Positions 16,881 to 25,424 of a DNA stretch of 52,446 bases are shown in pieces (positions within the stretch are counted from its first letter, which is position 1; every line of letters starts with the position of its first letter). Origin of the DNA: Opitutus sp. (GTDB lineage Bacteria > Verrucomicrobiota > Verrucomicrobiia > Opitutales > Opitutaceae); NCBI GenBank assembly GCA_009695305.1, contig SIBG01000021.1, forward strand, positions 1 to 52,446, written 5' to 3'. The position numbers and the translations under genes were made by a program. The notes below the pieces were generated by a model. It had not been told where the DNA came from, did not search any database, and saw only the letters and a list, made by a program, of their open reading frames with translations.

Positions 16881-17315
16881 ATGGTTTGGGCTGCCGCCGG
16901 CGCCCTCCTGGTCGTGGCCTGCGGCAAGCGGGCCGATACGCCGGTGCCGGCTTCGCGACCGGTCGCGCCGGCGACCGTCTCTGCGGTGGCCGCGGCGCCC
17001 GCGCCCGTCAGCAAAGTGATCGGTCGATGGCTCCGCGAGGACGGCGGGTATGTGCTTGAAATCCGCAGTGGTGCGACCGGTGGCGTGCTGGACGCGGGTT
17101 ATTTCAACCCGAAGCCGATTCATGTCTCGCGCGCCGCGTGGTATGAAGGCGGCGGCAGCCTGCAGGTATTGGTCGAGCTGAACGACGTGGGTTATCCGGG
17201 GGCGACCTACGTGCTGCGGCACAATCCCCAGACCGACCGGCTGGTCGGCCAGTATACCCAGCCCTCGCTCCAGCAATCGTTTGACATCGAGTTTGTGCGC
17301 GAACCGAAACCCTGA
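16881..17315 (+). CDS. Lipoprotein of unknown function
   Basis: 144 residues. The start at 16881 gives a short hydrophobic segment (VWAAAGALLVVAC) with lipobox VVAC, then a Pro/Ala/Val-rich linker (residues about 20-50) and a compact domain with WLREDGGYVLEI, PIHVSRAAWYEGGGSLQV and a final QSFDIEFVREPKP. The alternating hydrophobic pattern suggests a beta-rich fold, lipocalin-like in appearance only. It is divergent from ychF, with 189 bp between start codons. The family is not recognised. Confidence 0.7.
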   Translation: MVWAAAGALLVVACGKRADTPVPASRPVAPATVSAVAAAPAPVSKVIGRWLREDGGYVLEIRSGATGGVLDAGYFNPKPIHVSRAAWYEGGGSLQVLVELNDVGYPGATYVLRHNPQTDRLVGQYTQPSLQQSFDIEFVREPKP

Positions 17316-17510
17316 GCGGGCGCAGGCGCCACTGCAGCATCCCGGGCAGCGGGAACCGGCGGAATCGCGTTGACATCGAAAACGACACTGGGCCAAGTCT
17401 CCCTCTGTAAATTGGTTTGGGCGGCAGCAAATCGGATGCGTTGCGAAACGTCGCAGCAATTCGGCTTCCGCGGCCCATAACTTCGAGTCCTCAACCCCCC
17501 TGCAGATAAC

Positions 17511-17756
17511 ATGAAAATAAATAAATCACTGATCGCGTTCCTGGTTGCTTCACTGCTCACCGTCGGTCTCGCCTTCGCCGGCGAAGCGAAGAAAGACGAC
17601 GCCGCGAAAGTCGCCGGCTGCTGCACCAAAGCCGCGAAAGAGAGCAAAGCGTGCGGCCACGAATGCTGCGTCGCGGCCGCCAAGGCGGGCAACAACTGCG
17701 AAAAATGCGGTGGCCACGGCAAGGCCGAGGTCAAGAAGGCCGACGCCAAGAAATAA
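17511..17756 (+). CDS. Small exported Cys-rich protein
   Basis: 81 residues. A signal peptide (LIAFLVASLLTVGLAFAG) is followed by a lysine/alanine-rich mature peptide with seven cysteines (37, 38, 48, 52, 53, 63, 66) and two histidines (50, 69). The pairs CC, CGHECC and CEKCGGH suggest metal binding or disulfides. It ends in a Lys-rich tail and is followed by a strong terminator, so it is a single-gene transcript. No named family was recognised. A role in periplasmic metal handling is a guess from composition. Confidence 0.75.
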   Translation: MKINKSLIAFLVASLLTVGLAFAGEAKKDDAAKVAGCCTKAAKESKACGHECCVAAAKAGNNCEKCGGHGKAEVKKADAKK

Positions 17757-17782
17757 GTCGGTCACTCCGTCGCTGAATTGCG

Positions 17783-17814
17783 AGCCGTGCATCCTTGGGC
17801 TGCACGGCTTTTTT
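17783..17814 (+). terminator. Rho-independent terminator after the Cys-rich gene
   Basis: AGCCGTGCA pairs exactly with TGCACGGCT across a 9-nt loop and is followed by TTTTT. It lies 26 bp beyond the stop codon and 30 bp short of the convergent dxs stop. Confidence 0.88.
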
Positions 17815-17843
17815 GCGCCGGTCGGCCGGGGCGGTGACAAAGC

Positions 17844-19781
17844 TCACACGTCTGCCTCAACGCGTTCGGGACTGAGATGGCGCCAGCGATCGAGGACGCG
17901 ACGATAAATGTCGGTGGGCGCGAGGCCGTAGGCCGCGCGCAGGATCTCGACGCTGCTGCCGTGCTCGACAAATTTATCCGGCCAGCCGATGCGCTCGACG
18001 GCGGTGGCGCAGTCGGCCTCCTGCAACGCCTCCAGCACGGCACTGCCAAAGCCACCGGCGAGCACGTGGTCTTCCATCGTGACCAGCAGGGGGATGCAAG
18101 CGGCGTGGCTCAGCAGCAGGGTGCGATCGAGCGGCTTGACGAAGCGGGCATTCACGACGCCCACGGACAGGTTTTCCTCGGCGTGCAGCCGCGCGGCGAG
18201 CTCGAGCGCATCCGGCACCATGTGGCCGAGCGCCCAGATCATGAGGTTTGAGCCCTCGCGCAAAACTTCCGCGTGGCCGACCGGCACGAGAGCGGGCTGC
18301 GGTTTGATTTTCACGCCGACGCCGGCGCCGCGTGGGTAGCGGATAAAGCCGGGGCCGGGGAGCTGGAGGCTCGTGTGGAGCATGTCGACGAGTTCGTCCT
18401 CGTCCTTCGGCTGCATCACGACGGCGTTCGGCACGCAGCGGAGGTAGGCGAGATCGAACAGGCCGTGGTGCGTCGGGCCGTCGTTGGGCGAGAGGCCGGC
18501 GCGATCCAGACAGAAGGTGACGGGCAGATTTTGCAGCGCGACATCGTGGATGACCTGATCGTAGGCGCGTTGGAGAAAGGTCGAATAGATCGCGCACACG
18601 GGGCGAATGCCCTTGGTGGCGAGGCCGGCGGCGAACAGCACGGCGTGCTCCTCGGCGATGCCGACATCGAAGAACTGGCGCGGCACGGCGGCGGCCAGGT
18701 GCGAGAGCCCAGTGCCGCTGGGCATCGCGCCGGTAATGCCGACGATGTTCGGATTGGCCTGAGCGAAACGCACCAGCGCCTGGCCGAAGACGTCCTGATA
18801 GTTGGGCGGCGCCCCGGGCACAAGTTTGCGACTTTCCCCGGTGACGGGATCAAACGGCCCGGAGCCGTGAAATTTTTCCGGGTGCACGATGGCAGCCTCG
18901 AGACCCTTGCCCTTTTTCGTGAGCACATGGATGAGCACGGGCACGTCGCAGTGCGCGGCGAATTCGAGGTTCTTGATCAGCGCGCCGAGATCGTGGCCAT
19001 CAACCGGCCCAAGATAGCGCAGGCCAAATTTCTCGAAAAGCGACGACTCGACGAAGAAGTCCTTCGTCTCGCGCTTCCACTTGTGGTAAACCCGGTTCAG
19101 CTCCACGCCGGTGGGGAAGCTCTTGAAGAACGCGTCGAGGTCGTGGTGGATTTTATTGTAGGTCGGGCTCGTGCTGAGACGGTTCAGGTAACCTGAGATC
19201 GCCCCGACGTTTTTCGCGATGGACCACTCGTTGTCGTTGAGGATCACGATGAGCCGCTTGGTCGAGGAGACGACGTTGTTGAGCGCTTCGAGCGTGATGC
19301 CGCAGGTGAACGCGGCGTCGCCACACACGGCGACGACGTGCTCGTGCGAGCCGCGCAGGTCGCGCGCGGTCGCCATGCCCAAGGCGGCAGAGAGGGCGGT
19401 GCCCGCATGCCCCGCGCCGAAGGCATCGTGCGGGCTCTCGCGGCGATAGAGGAAACCGCTGGCGCCGTCGGTCTGGCGGAGCCGCTTGAAGAATTCGCCG
19501 CCGCGCCCGGTGAGCAGCTTGTGGACGTAGCCCTGATGGGCGACGTCGAACACGAGTTGGTCGTCCGGCGTGGTGAACACCCGGTGGAGCGCGATGGTCA
19601 GTTCGACGACGCCGAGGTTCGGTCCGATGTGCCCGCCGCTGTGGGAGGTGACGGCGATGAGTTCGTCGCGGATTTCCTGCGCGAGCTGCGGAAGCTGCGC
19701 GGGCGCGAGGGCCTTCACGCCGGCGGGACCACGGATGGCGTCGAGCAGGCGGGAGGGCGGGACGGCGGAAGAGGGACTCAT
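17844..19781 (-). CDS. dxs: 1-deoxy-D-xylulose-5-phosphate synthase
   Basis: 645 residues, the first enzyme of the MEP isoprenoid pathway, joining pyruvate and glyceraldehyde 3-phosphate with thiamine diphosphate. Visible motifs are the substrate-side HSGGHIGPNLG, the TPP-binding GDAAFTCGITLEALNN with the distal NDN, the catalytic Glu in DVGIAEEHAV, and CLDRAGLSPNDGPTHHG. The ATG at 19781 is preferred; a GTG directly before it (19784) is also in frame. It lies 27 bp downstream of xseB on the same strand, a common bacterial order. Confidence 0.95.
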   Translation of the reverse strand: MSPSSAVPPSRLLDAIRGPAGVKALAPAQLPQLAQEIRDELIAVTSHSGGHIGPNLGVVELTIALHRVFTTPDDQLVFDVAHQGYVHKLLTGRGGEFFKRLRQTDGASGFLYRRESPHDAFGAGHAGTALSAALGMATARDLRGSHEHVVAVCGDAAFTCGITLEALNNVVSSTKRLIVILNDNEWSIAKNVGAISGYLNRLSTSPTYNKIHHDLDAFFKSFPTGVELNRVYHKWKRETKDFFVESSLFEKFGLRYLGPVDGHDLGALIKNLEFAAHCDVPVLIHVLTKKGKGLEAAIVHPEKFHGSGPFDPVTGESRKLVPGAPPNYQDVFGQALVRFAQANPNIVGITGAMPSGTGLSHLAAAVPRQFFDVGIAEEHAVLFAAGLATKGIRPVCAIYSTFLQRAYDQVIHDVALQNLPVTFCLDRAGLSPNDGPTHHGLFDLAYLRCVPNAVVMQPKDEDELVDMLHTSLQLPGPGFIRYPRGAGVGVKIKPQPALVPVGHAEVLREGSNLMIWALGHMVPDALELAARLHAEENLSVGVVNARFVKPLDRTLLLSHAACIPLLVTMEDHVLAGGFGSAVLEALQEADCATAVERIGWPDKFVEHGSSVEILRAAYGLAPTDIYRRVLDRWRHLSPERVEADV

Positions 19782-19808
19782 CACAGGTGGGACAGCGGGG
19801 AGGGTGGA

Positions 19809-20066
19809 TCAGTCTTCGCGGGTGGTGGTGAATTTTTCGAAGGCGACTTTGCCGTCCTTCTGCTTCTTGAGCTGCTCGATCTTCAGCTCGGCTTCCTTGA
19901 GGCGCGTCTCGCACGCTTTGAGGAGCTTGGTGCCCTCTTCGAATTTGGCGAGCAGTTCGGCCAGCGGCACGTCGCCTGATTCCATGGCATCGACGATAGA
20001 CTCGAGTTTACCGAGGGCGACCTCGAAGGAGAGTTTGGATTCTTTGGCTTCCACGAGTTGCACCAT
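19809..20066 (-). CDS. xseB: Exodeoxyribonuclease VII small subunit
   Basis: 85 residues if started at 20066. The typical pattern is complete: LSFEVALGKLESIVDAMESG then PLAELLAKFEEGTKLLKACE and a Lys/Glu-rich helical tail. XseB binds XseA to form the single-strand-specific exonuclease VII. A second in-frame ATG at 20141 would add 25 residues and would overlap the start codon of the divergent M48 gene (shared CATG). The shorter form matches the normal family length of about 80 and leaves room for divergent promoters. Confidence 0.88.
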   Translation of the reverse strand: MVQLVEAKESKLSFEVALGKLESIVDAMESGDVPLAELLAKFEEGTKLLKACETRLKEAELKIEQLKKQKDGKVAFEKFTTTRED

Positions 20067-20139
20067 GCGCCGGTGGGCAGGCTTTTCAAACAATCTTTGG
20101 GCTGGCGGCGTGGTCGGCGGTTTCGCATGGATTGACGTC

Positions 20140-21384
20140 ATGCTTGTTGCCTTATGGATCACCGCTGGACTCATGGCACTGCGGCTGGCCGGCGAACTGG
20201 TGCTATCCGCCCTCAATCGCGCCGAGGTGCGCCGGCACGCCGCCGCCCCACCGCCGGCCGCGGTCGCGATCATGGACCCCGCCACCTATGCCCAGGCGGT
20301 CACCTACACTTTGGAAAAATCACGCTTTGGCGTGATCACGGAGATCTTCGACTCGCTCGTGCTCGCGCTGGTGCTCTTCGGTGGCGTGCTGCCGTCGCTG
20401 TTTGGACACGTGGCGGCATGGGGCGGGCCGGCGGCGGTCTGGAGCCATGCCCTCTTCATCCTGCTGGCGGGGGTGCTGCTCTCGGTGCCGTCGCTGCCGT
20501 TCGATTGGTGGGAGCAGTTCCGCTTAGAGGAAAAATTCGGCTTCAACAAAAGCACGGCCGGCCTGTGGCTGACCGACAAGCTCAAGGGCGTGGCGTTGAT
20601 GTTTGCGATCGGTTTCCCGCTGCTGTGGGTGCTGCTTTCGCTGGTGAAATGGGCGGGTGAGGCTTGGTGGCTGTGGGGCTTTGCGCTGATGTTCGGATTC
20701 CAACTGCTGATGCTCGTGCTCTACCCGAAGCTCATTTTGCCCCTGTTCAACAAGCTGACGCCACTCCCCGAGGGCGACCTGCGCACGCGCTTGCTCGCAC
20801 TCGGCGACCGCACCGGCTTTCGCGCCTCGGCCATCGAGGTGATTGACGGTTCCAAGCGGTCAGGCCACTCCAACGCCTACTTTACCGGTTTCGGCCGCTT
20901 CCGCCGCATTGTGCTCTTCGACACGCTCATCGCGCAGCTCACCCCGGAGGAGCTCGAAGCCGTGCTCGCGCACGAGATCGGCCACTATCGCCGCGGGCAT
21001 ATCCCGAAGATGATCGCGCTCTCGGCCGGGATGATGCTCGGCGGCTTTGCGGTCATCGCCTGGCTCGCGCGGAGTCCGTGGTTCAATTTGTCGTTTGGGT
21101 TTCCCGCGGACGAGCTCGCGCCGTCGTTTCTGCTCTTCGGGCTGCTCAGCGGGCTGGTGACGTTTTGGTTTTCGCCGTTGACCAATCTGCTCTCGCGCCA
21201 GCACGAATACGAGGCCGACGCCTTCGCGCGCGAGGCGGTCGGCGGCCCGGCCCCGATGGTCGGCGCGCTGCGCAAGCTGGCGCAGAAAAACCTGAGCAAC
21301 CTCACGCCACATCCGTGGTTCAGCACGTTTTATTATTCGCACCCCACGTTGGTCGAGCGCGAGGCGGCTTTGACGGCGGGATGA
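20140..21384 (+). CDS. M48 family metallopeptidase (Ste24-like)
   Basis: 414 residues, an integral membrane zinc protease of the CAAX prenyl protease/Ste24 class. There are N-terminal membrane spans (LVALWITAGLMALRLAGELV and later LVLALVLFGGVLPSLF). The zinc motif HEIGH (in EAVLAHEIGHYRRGH) falls near residue 285, with the third zinc ligand Glu in RQHEYEADAFA. The DSLVLAL segment and KFGFNKST follow the bacterial Ste24 pattern. The ATG at 20140 is the first giving a hydrophobic N-terminus. Its promoter must lie in the 73-bp gap to xseB. The substrate is unknown. Confidence 0.9.
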   Translation: MLVALWITAGLMALRLAGELVLSALNRAEVRRHAAAPPPAAVAIMDPATYAQAVTYTLEKSRFGVITEIFDSLVLALVLFGGVLPSLFGHVAAWGGPAAVWSHALFILLAGVLLSVPSLPFDWWEQFRLEEKFGFNKSTAGLWLTDKLKGVALMFAIGFPLLWVLLSLVKWAGEAWWLWGFALMFGFQLLMLVLYPKLILPLFNKLTPLPEGDLRTRLLALGDRTGFRASAIEVIDGSKRSGHSNAYFTGFGRFRRIVLFDTLIAQLTPEELEAVLAHEIGHYRRGHIPKMIALSAGMMLGGFAVIAWLARSPWFNLSFGFPADELAPSFLLFGLLSGLVTFWFSPLTNLLSRQHEYEADAFAREAVGGPAPMVGALRKLAQKNLSNLTPHPWFSTFYYSHPTLVEREAALTAG

Positions 21385-21414
21385 TTTTCGCCGAAGCCAA
21401 CGCCGCGAATCGCG

Positions 21415-22332
21415 ATGAAGCCGAAAGCAGTTATTTTCCGTTCGCGCTGCTTCCTGCTGTTAGGTCTGACTTTGGTTTGGGCGGGCCGGGCCGAGACCCT
21501 CACCATCGCCACTTACAACATCGAAAACTACTGCGCGGCGAATCGCCTGACCGCGGCGGGTTACCGCAAGGACTATCCGAAGCCTGAGGCGGAGAAGCGC
21601 GCCCTCCGTGCGGTCATCCGGGCGGTCAACGCCGACGTGCTCGTGCTGCAGGAGATGGGCGACCAGCCCTACCTCGACGAATTGCGGCGCGACCTGAAGA
21701 GCGAGGGCCTGGACTATCCGCACGCCGCCCTCGCCACGGCCGCCGACCCCGATCGCCATGTCGCGCTCCTGTCGCGCCGGCCGCTCAAGAACGTCGTGAC
21801 GCATGCGGACCTCGAATTCCCCTATTTTGGCGCGAAGGAGAAAGTGAAACGCGGGCTGCTGGAGGCTACCGTTGTCACGGCGGTCGGTGAGGTGACGGTC
21901 TTCGCGCTGCACCTAAAAAGCCGGTTTACCGAGCGGCCGGATGATCCCCAGTGCGCCCTCCGCCGCGCGGGCGAGGCCACCGCGATTCGCGACGCCGTAT
22001 TGAAAAAATTTCCGGCGCCGACCAGCGGAAATTTTCTGCTCCTCGGCGATTGCAACGATAGCAAGTCGAGCAAGCCGCTCCAATTCCTCCAGAAACGAGG
22101 CAAGACCGCGGTCGCCGATTTGCTTCCCGCCGCTGATTCGCGCGGCGACACCTGGACCCATAACTACCGGCGGGAGGACAATTACACGCGCGTCGATCAC
22201 GTCCTCGTGGCGCCGGGCCTCCGCCCGGCGGTGCAAGGTGGCGCCGCTCGAATCTATGACGGTAGCGGCGTGCGCGACGCGAGCGACCACCGGCCGGTGG
22301 TCGTGGAACTGCAGCTGGTCGCGGCCAAGTGA
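21415..22332 (+). CDS. Exported endonuclease/exonuclease/phosphatase family protein
   Basis: 305 residues with a signal peptide (CFLLLGLTLVWAGRAE) and a full EEP fold: TIATYNIENYC, VLVLQEMGDQPYL, LHLKSRF, LLGDCNDSKSSK, VDHVLVAPG and ASDHRPVVVEL. These supply the metal-binding Asn/Glu and catalytic Asp/His residues. EEP enzymes cleave phosphodiesters in nucleic acids, lipids or other molecules; the substrate cannot be told. It starts 30 bp after the M48 gene, so the two may share a transcript, and converges with another exported EEP gene. Confidence 0.87.
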   Translation: MKPKAVIFRSRCFLLLGLTLVWAGRAETLTIATYNIENYCAANRLTAAGYRKDYPKPEAEKRALRAVIRAVNADVLVLQEMGDQPYLDELRRDLKSEGLDYPHAALATAADPDRHVALLSRRPLKNVVTHADLEFPYFGAKEKVKRGLLEATVVTAVGEVTVFALHLKSRFTERPDDPQCALRRAGEATAIRDAVLKKFPAPTSGNFLLLGDCNDSKSSKPLQFLQKRGKTAVADLLPAADSRGDTWTHNYRREDNYTRVDHVLVAPGLRPAVQGGAARIYDGSGVRDASDHRPVVVELQLVAAK

Positions 22333-22349
22333 GTCGGCCCGCACCGCTC

Positions 22350-23135
22350 TCAACGCAGGCGAAATTCGCCGAGCACGGGCAGATGATCGGAAGCGACGGA
22401 CTCCAGCACGGTCATGCGCAGGGGCTCGACAGTGGCCGGGGTAATCCAAATGTAGTCGATCCGTTTGGTCGGCTTTTTCGTCGGAATCGTGGCGCCGTTT
22501 CCCAGGCCCACGAGTTCCCATGAATCGCTCAAAGATTCCTTCATCGCCCGGTGCGTCCGGCTTTCAGGCACGTCGTTGAAATCGCCGCAGAAGACGACCG
22601 CAATTTTTCCGGCGGCGGCGACAATGTTTTTTACCTCCGTGGCGCTGCTCAAGCGTTCGGCGTCATTCGGCCGGCTGTCAAAGTGGGTGTTCAGGAACAG
22701 CACGTCCCGGCCGTGGACTTCGAGCAGGAGTTGAGACAAACCGCGCTGTTCGCCAGTGCCCCGCGTTTGGAGGGGGGTGTTTTTCCGCTCTTTGACGGGG
22801 AAATTCGTCAGCACGGCGTTGCCGTATTCGCCGCCTTGGTGGTCGATGTTGCGGTCGAAATAGACCGCGAGGCCGGTGAGTTTGGCGAGTTCCCCGGGCA
22901 AATCGCGCCGGGCGGTGCGTGCGACGCCGCGATCGACTTCCTGCAGTGCGACGATGTCGGCTTTTTCCTTTACGATGAGGGCCGCGATTCGCGCCACGTC
23001 GAGTTTTTGGTCGATGCCCTCGCCGTGATGGATGTTGAACGATAGAACGCGGAAGGCGGTTGGCACGGTTGGTGAGGCCGCCTGACTTACGAGCGACAGG
23101 GACGCCGCGAGCAAGCTAGCGATGAAGGGTTTCAA
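22350..23135 (-). CDS. Exported endonuclease/exonuclease/phosphatase family protein
   Basis: 261 residues if started at the TTG at 23135, which gives a signal peptide (KPFIASLLAASLSLVSQA). The preceding in-frame codons back to an ATG at 23219 look non-coding. EEP motifs are complete: VLSFNIHHGEG, IVALQEVDRGV, FLNTHFDSRP, FCGDFNDVPES, RIDYIWITP and SDHLPVLGEFRL. This resembles the subgroup of exported metal-dependent hydrolases with the NIHHG motif. It is convergent with the neighbouring EEP gene, 17 bp between stops. The two proteins share only the fold motifs, so they are not a recent duplication. Confidence 0.82.
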   Translation of the reverse strand: MKPFIASLLAASLSLVSQAASPTVPTAFRVLSFNIHHGEGIDQKLDVARIAALIVKEKADIVALQEVDRGVARTARRDLPGELAKLTGLAVYFDRNIDHQGGEYGNAVLTNFPVKERKNTPLQTRGTGEQRGLSQLLLEVHGRDVLFLNTHFDSRPNDAERLSSATEVKNIVAAAGKIAVVFCGDFNDVPESRTHRAMKESLSDSWELVGLGNGATIPTKKPTKRIDYIWITPATVEPLRMTVLESVASDHLPVLGEFRLR

Positions 23136-23264
23136 GGGTTCGGGCGGAAGTTCAGATTGCCGTGGTCGAAAATTCCGGTCGCGCGGTCGCGCCCCGTTAC
23201 TCGCCACGACGTGCCGCACCGTCCGGGCCGCGCGGCGGGTCGGAAATCAGATTCGGCGCGTGGC

Positions 23265-24188
23265 TTACTTTGCCGTCACGCTGACGGGGACCGAGATCTC
23301 GCCGGCACCGAAACCCCGCAGGAAGAGATTCGCGTTGCCTGGTTTCCCGCCTTCGACGGTGACCGTAACGCTCGTCTGGCCCTGCGGCACGATGACCTCG
23401 GGCATGATGACGCTTTCGGGCGCGTCGGTTGCGATGTCGAGGAGGGTGCCGCCGGGAGGCGCGGCGTTGGCGATCGAAAAGGTCAGGGTCTGGCGCGCGC
23501 CGGTCCGGAGGCTCAGTGAGGTAGGTGACACTGTCACGTTACTGGGATCGATGTGAAAAGTGCCGACGGGCGAGTAGCCTGGGGCGCCGTTGAGCGCGAC
23601 CGAGTAATTTTTGCCGGCCTCGAGCGGCGGCACGTAAAAACTGAGGGAGGTGGACGAATCGAAAACGGTGCGGGCCGGCGTGCCGGTGAAATACACGACG
23701 TCCTGCGCGGTGAAGCCGCGGCCGAGCACGCTCACGCGGGCTCCGACTGGGCCGCGGTTGACCTCGAGCGAGAGCACATAGCGGCGCACGAGTTTCACAT
23801 GGGCGACCTCGGTGTAGGCATCGCCGGGCGTGGCCACGCCGTTGCCCTCGACATTATAGGTGACGAGATAGTAGTAGGCGATGTCGTCGCGGCCCGCGGG
23901 GACTTGGTATTCGAACTCGTAGAGGCCCTCGCCGAGCGCGCTCGGTTTCATAGTGAAACTCTGCGCGTCGACCACGATGTGCGGCGTGATGCTGGGTTTC
24001 GGCACGTTATTGGTGCGCGGAGTGACCCGCAGCGTAAACGTGTAGATTTGCGACGGGTTCTCCGGCACGGAGGCCGGCGTCAGGTTTGTGAGCGTGACGG
24101 TTTCGCAGCCCGCGAGCAGGGCGAGGCCGAGGAGGGCGGCGAGTTGGGCGAGGATTTTTCTCGCGGGAGAAATTCGGTTGGTGTGCAT
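23265..24188 (-). CDS. IPT/TIG-domain lipoprotein
   Basis: 307 residues. The lipoprotein signal ends LLGLALLAGC, acylated at Cys28. The central part (about residues 145-225) looks like an IPT/TIG immunoglobulin-like domain: GPVGARVSVLGRGFTAQDVV followed by YFTGTPARTVF and a YSVALNGAPGYSPVGTF end. The C-terminal 80 residues form another beta-sandwich-like region (VTVSPTSLSLRTGARQTLTF). It probably sits on the outer membrane as a binding or structural protein. It is divergent from hemW, with only 45 bp between starts. Confidence 0.8.
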   Translation of the reverse strand: MHTNRISPARKILAQLAALLGLALLAGCETVTLTNLTPASVPENPSQIYTFTLRVTPRTNNVPKPSITPHIVVDAQSFTMKPSALGEGLYEFEYQVPAGRDDIAYYYLVTYNVEGNGVATPGDAYTEVAHVKLVRRYVLSLEVNRGPVGARVSVLGRGFTAQDVVYFTGTPARTVFDSSTSLSFYVPPLEAGKNYSVALNGAPGYSPVGTFHIDPSNVTVSPTSLSLRTGARQTLTFSIANAAPPGGTLLDIATDAPESVIMPEVIVPQGQTSVTVTVEGGKPGNANLFLRGFGAGEISVPVSVTAK

Positions 24189-24233
24189 TGGTCTATTAAG
24201 CGTGAAAACCGGTCGAAATCAAAAGGGTTAGTA

Positions 24234-25424
24234 ATGAACGGCCTCGCCCAAGCGCAAGCCAAAGCTTCCGTGGCGCCGGTGCCATTGGGGCTCTACGTGC
24301 ATGTGCCGTTCTGCGCGTCGACCTGCGATTTCTGCGCTTTCTATCAAATGCAGCCCACGGCGGACGGGGTGGAACGCTTTCTTGCCGGCATCGGGACCGA
24401 AGCGGCGATGGTGGATTGGACCCGACCAGTCACGACGGTTTTCTGGGGCGGCGGGACCCCCGGGCTGCTCGCCCCGCGTGATCTCGCCCGACTGGCTGAC
24501 ACGGTGCGGGCGCGATGTGGCGGAGCACCCCGCGAGTGGACCGTGGAGCTGGCGCCGGCGTCAGTCACTGCCGCGCGGCTGGCGGCGCTCCGAGAGGCGG
24601 GCGTGACGCGCGTCTCGCTGGGCGCCCAGAGCTTCCAGCCGATGCTGCTCGATGCCCTTGGCCGGCAGCACTCGCGAGAGCAGGTCCACCGGGCTTACGA
24701 ACGCATCCGGGCGGCCGGTTTTGCGAGTGTGAATATCGATCTGATGTTCGCGTTGCCCGGCCAGACGGCCGAGGAATGGGCGGCTGACGTGCGCGAAGCG
24801 GTCGCGCTCGCGCCGGACCATCTCTCGACCTATTGCCTGACGTTCGAGGAGGACACGAAGCTCTGGGTGAAACTCTCGCAGGGCCGCGTGAAGCTCGATC
24901 TTGAGCACGAAGCGCAACTCTATGAAGCGACGTGGGCGCAGCTGGCCGCCGCCGGCTACGCGCAATACGAGGTCTCCAACTTCGCGCGCCCCGGCCACGT
25001 GTGCGCCCACAATCTCAACACGTGGCACATGCACGAGTGGGTCGGCCTCGGCCCGTCCGCGGCGTCGCAGCAGGCCGGCGTGCGCGGGGCGAATATCGCC
25101 GACCTGGAAAAATGGCTCGCGCACGTCGGGCGCGGGGAGCGCGTGACCGAGGATCGCGTGCGCCTCACGCCGGCGGCGCTCGCGGAGGACGCGTTGATTT
25201 TCGGACTGCGGATGAACGCGGGCGTCGATCTCGCGACCTGGCGTGCTCGAGCGCCGGAGGCGCCTTGGCCATTGGTGGAGGACATGCTCGCCACGCTCGC
25301 GGGGGGGGCGTTGCTGGTGCGCGAGGACGACTGGGTGCGGCTAACCGACCGCGGCCGGTTGATCGCCGACACCATCGGGGCGGAAGTCATGGCGGCGTTT
25401 GAACCGATCACGGAGACCGCATGA
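24234..25424 (+). CDS. hemW: Radical SAM heme chaperone HemW
   Basis: 396 residues. The radical SAM cluster motif CASTCDFC (CxxxCxxC) follows YVHVPF near residue 25, and the SAM-binding FWGGGTPGLL comes next. Family marks include RVSLGAQSF, LDALGRQHS, NIDLMFALPGQT and CAHNLNTWHMHEWVGLGPSA. HemW resembles coproporphyrinogen oxidase HemN but acts as a heme chaperone. The start at 24234 is the only one without a long shadow extension. The stop overlaps the start of the SAM hydrolase-like gene by ATGA. Confidence 0.92.
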   Translation: MNGLAQAQAKASVAPVPLGLYVHVPFCASTCDFCAFYQMQPTADGVERFLAGIGTEAAMVDWTRPVTTVFWGGGTPGLLAPRDLARLADTVRARCGGAPREWTVELAPASVTAARLAALREAGVTRVSLGAQSFQPMLLDALGRQHSREQVHRAYERIRAAGFASVNIDLMFALPGQTAEEWAADVREAVALAPDHLSTYCLTFEEDTKLWVKLSQGRVKLDLEHEAQLYEATWAQLAAAGYAQYEVSNFARPGHVCAHNLNTWHMHEWVGLGPSAASQQAGVRGANIADLEKWLAHVGRGERVTEDRVRLTPAALAEDALIFGLRMNAGVDLATWRARAPEAPWPLVEDMLATLAGGALLVREDDWVRLTDRGRLIADTIGAEVMAAFEPITETA

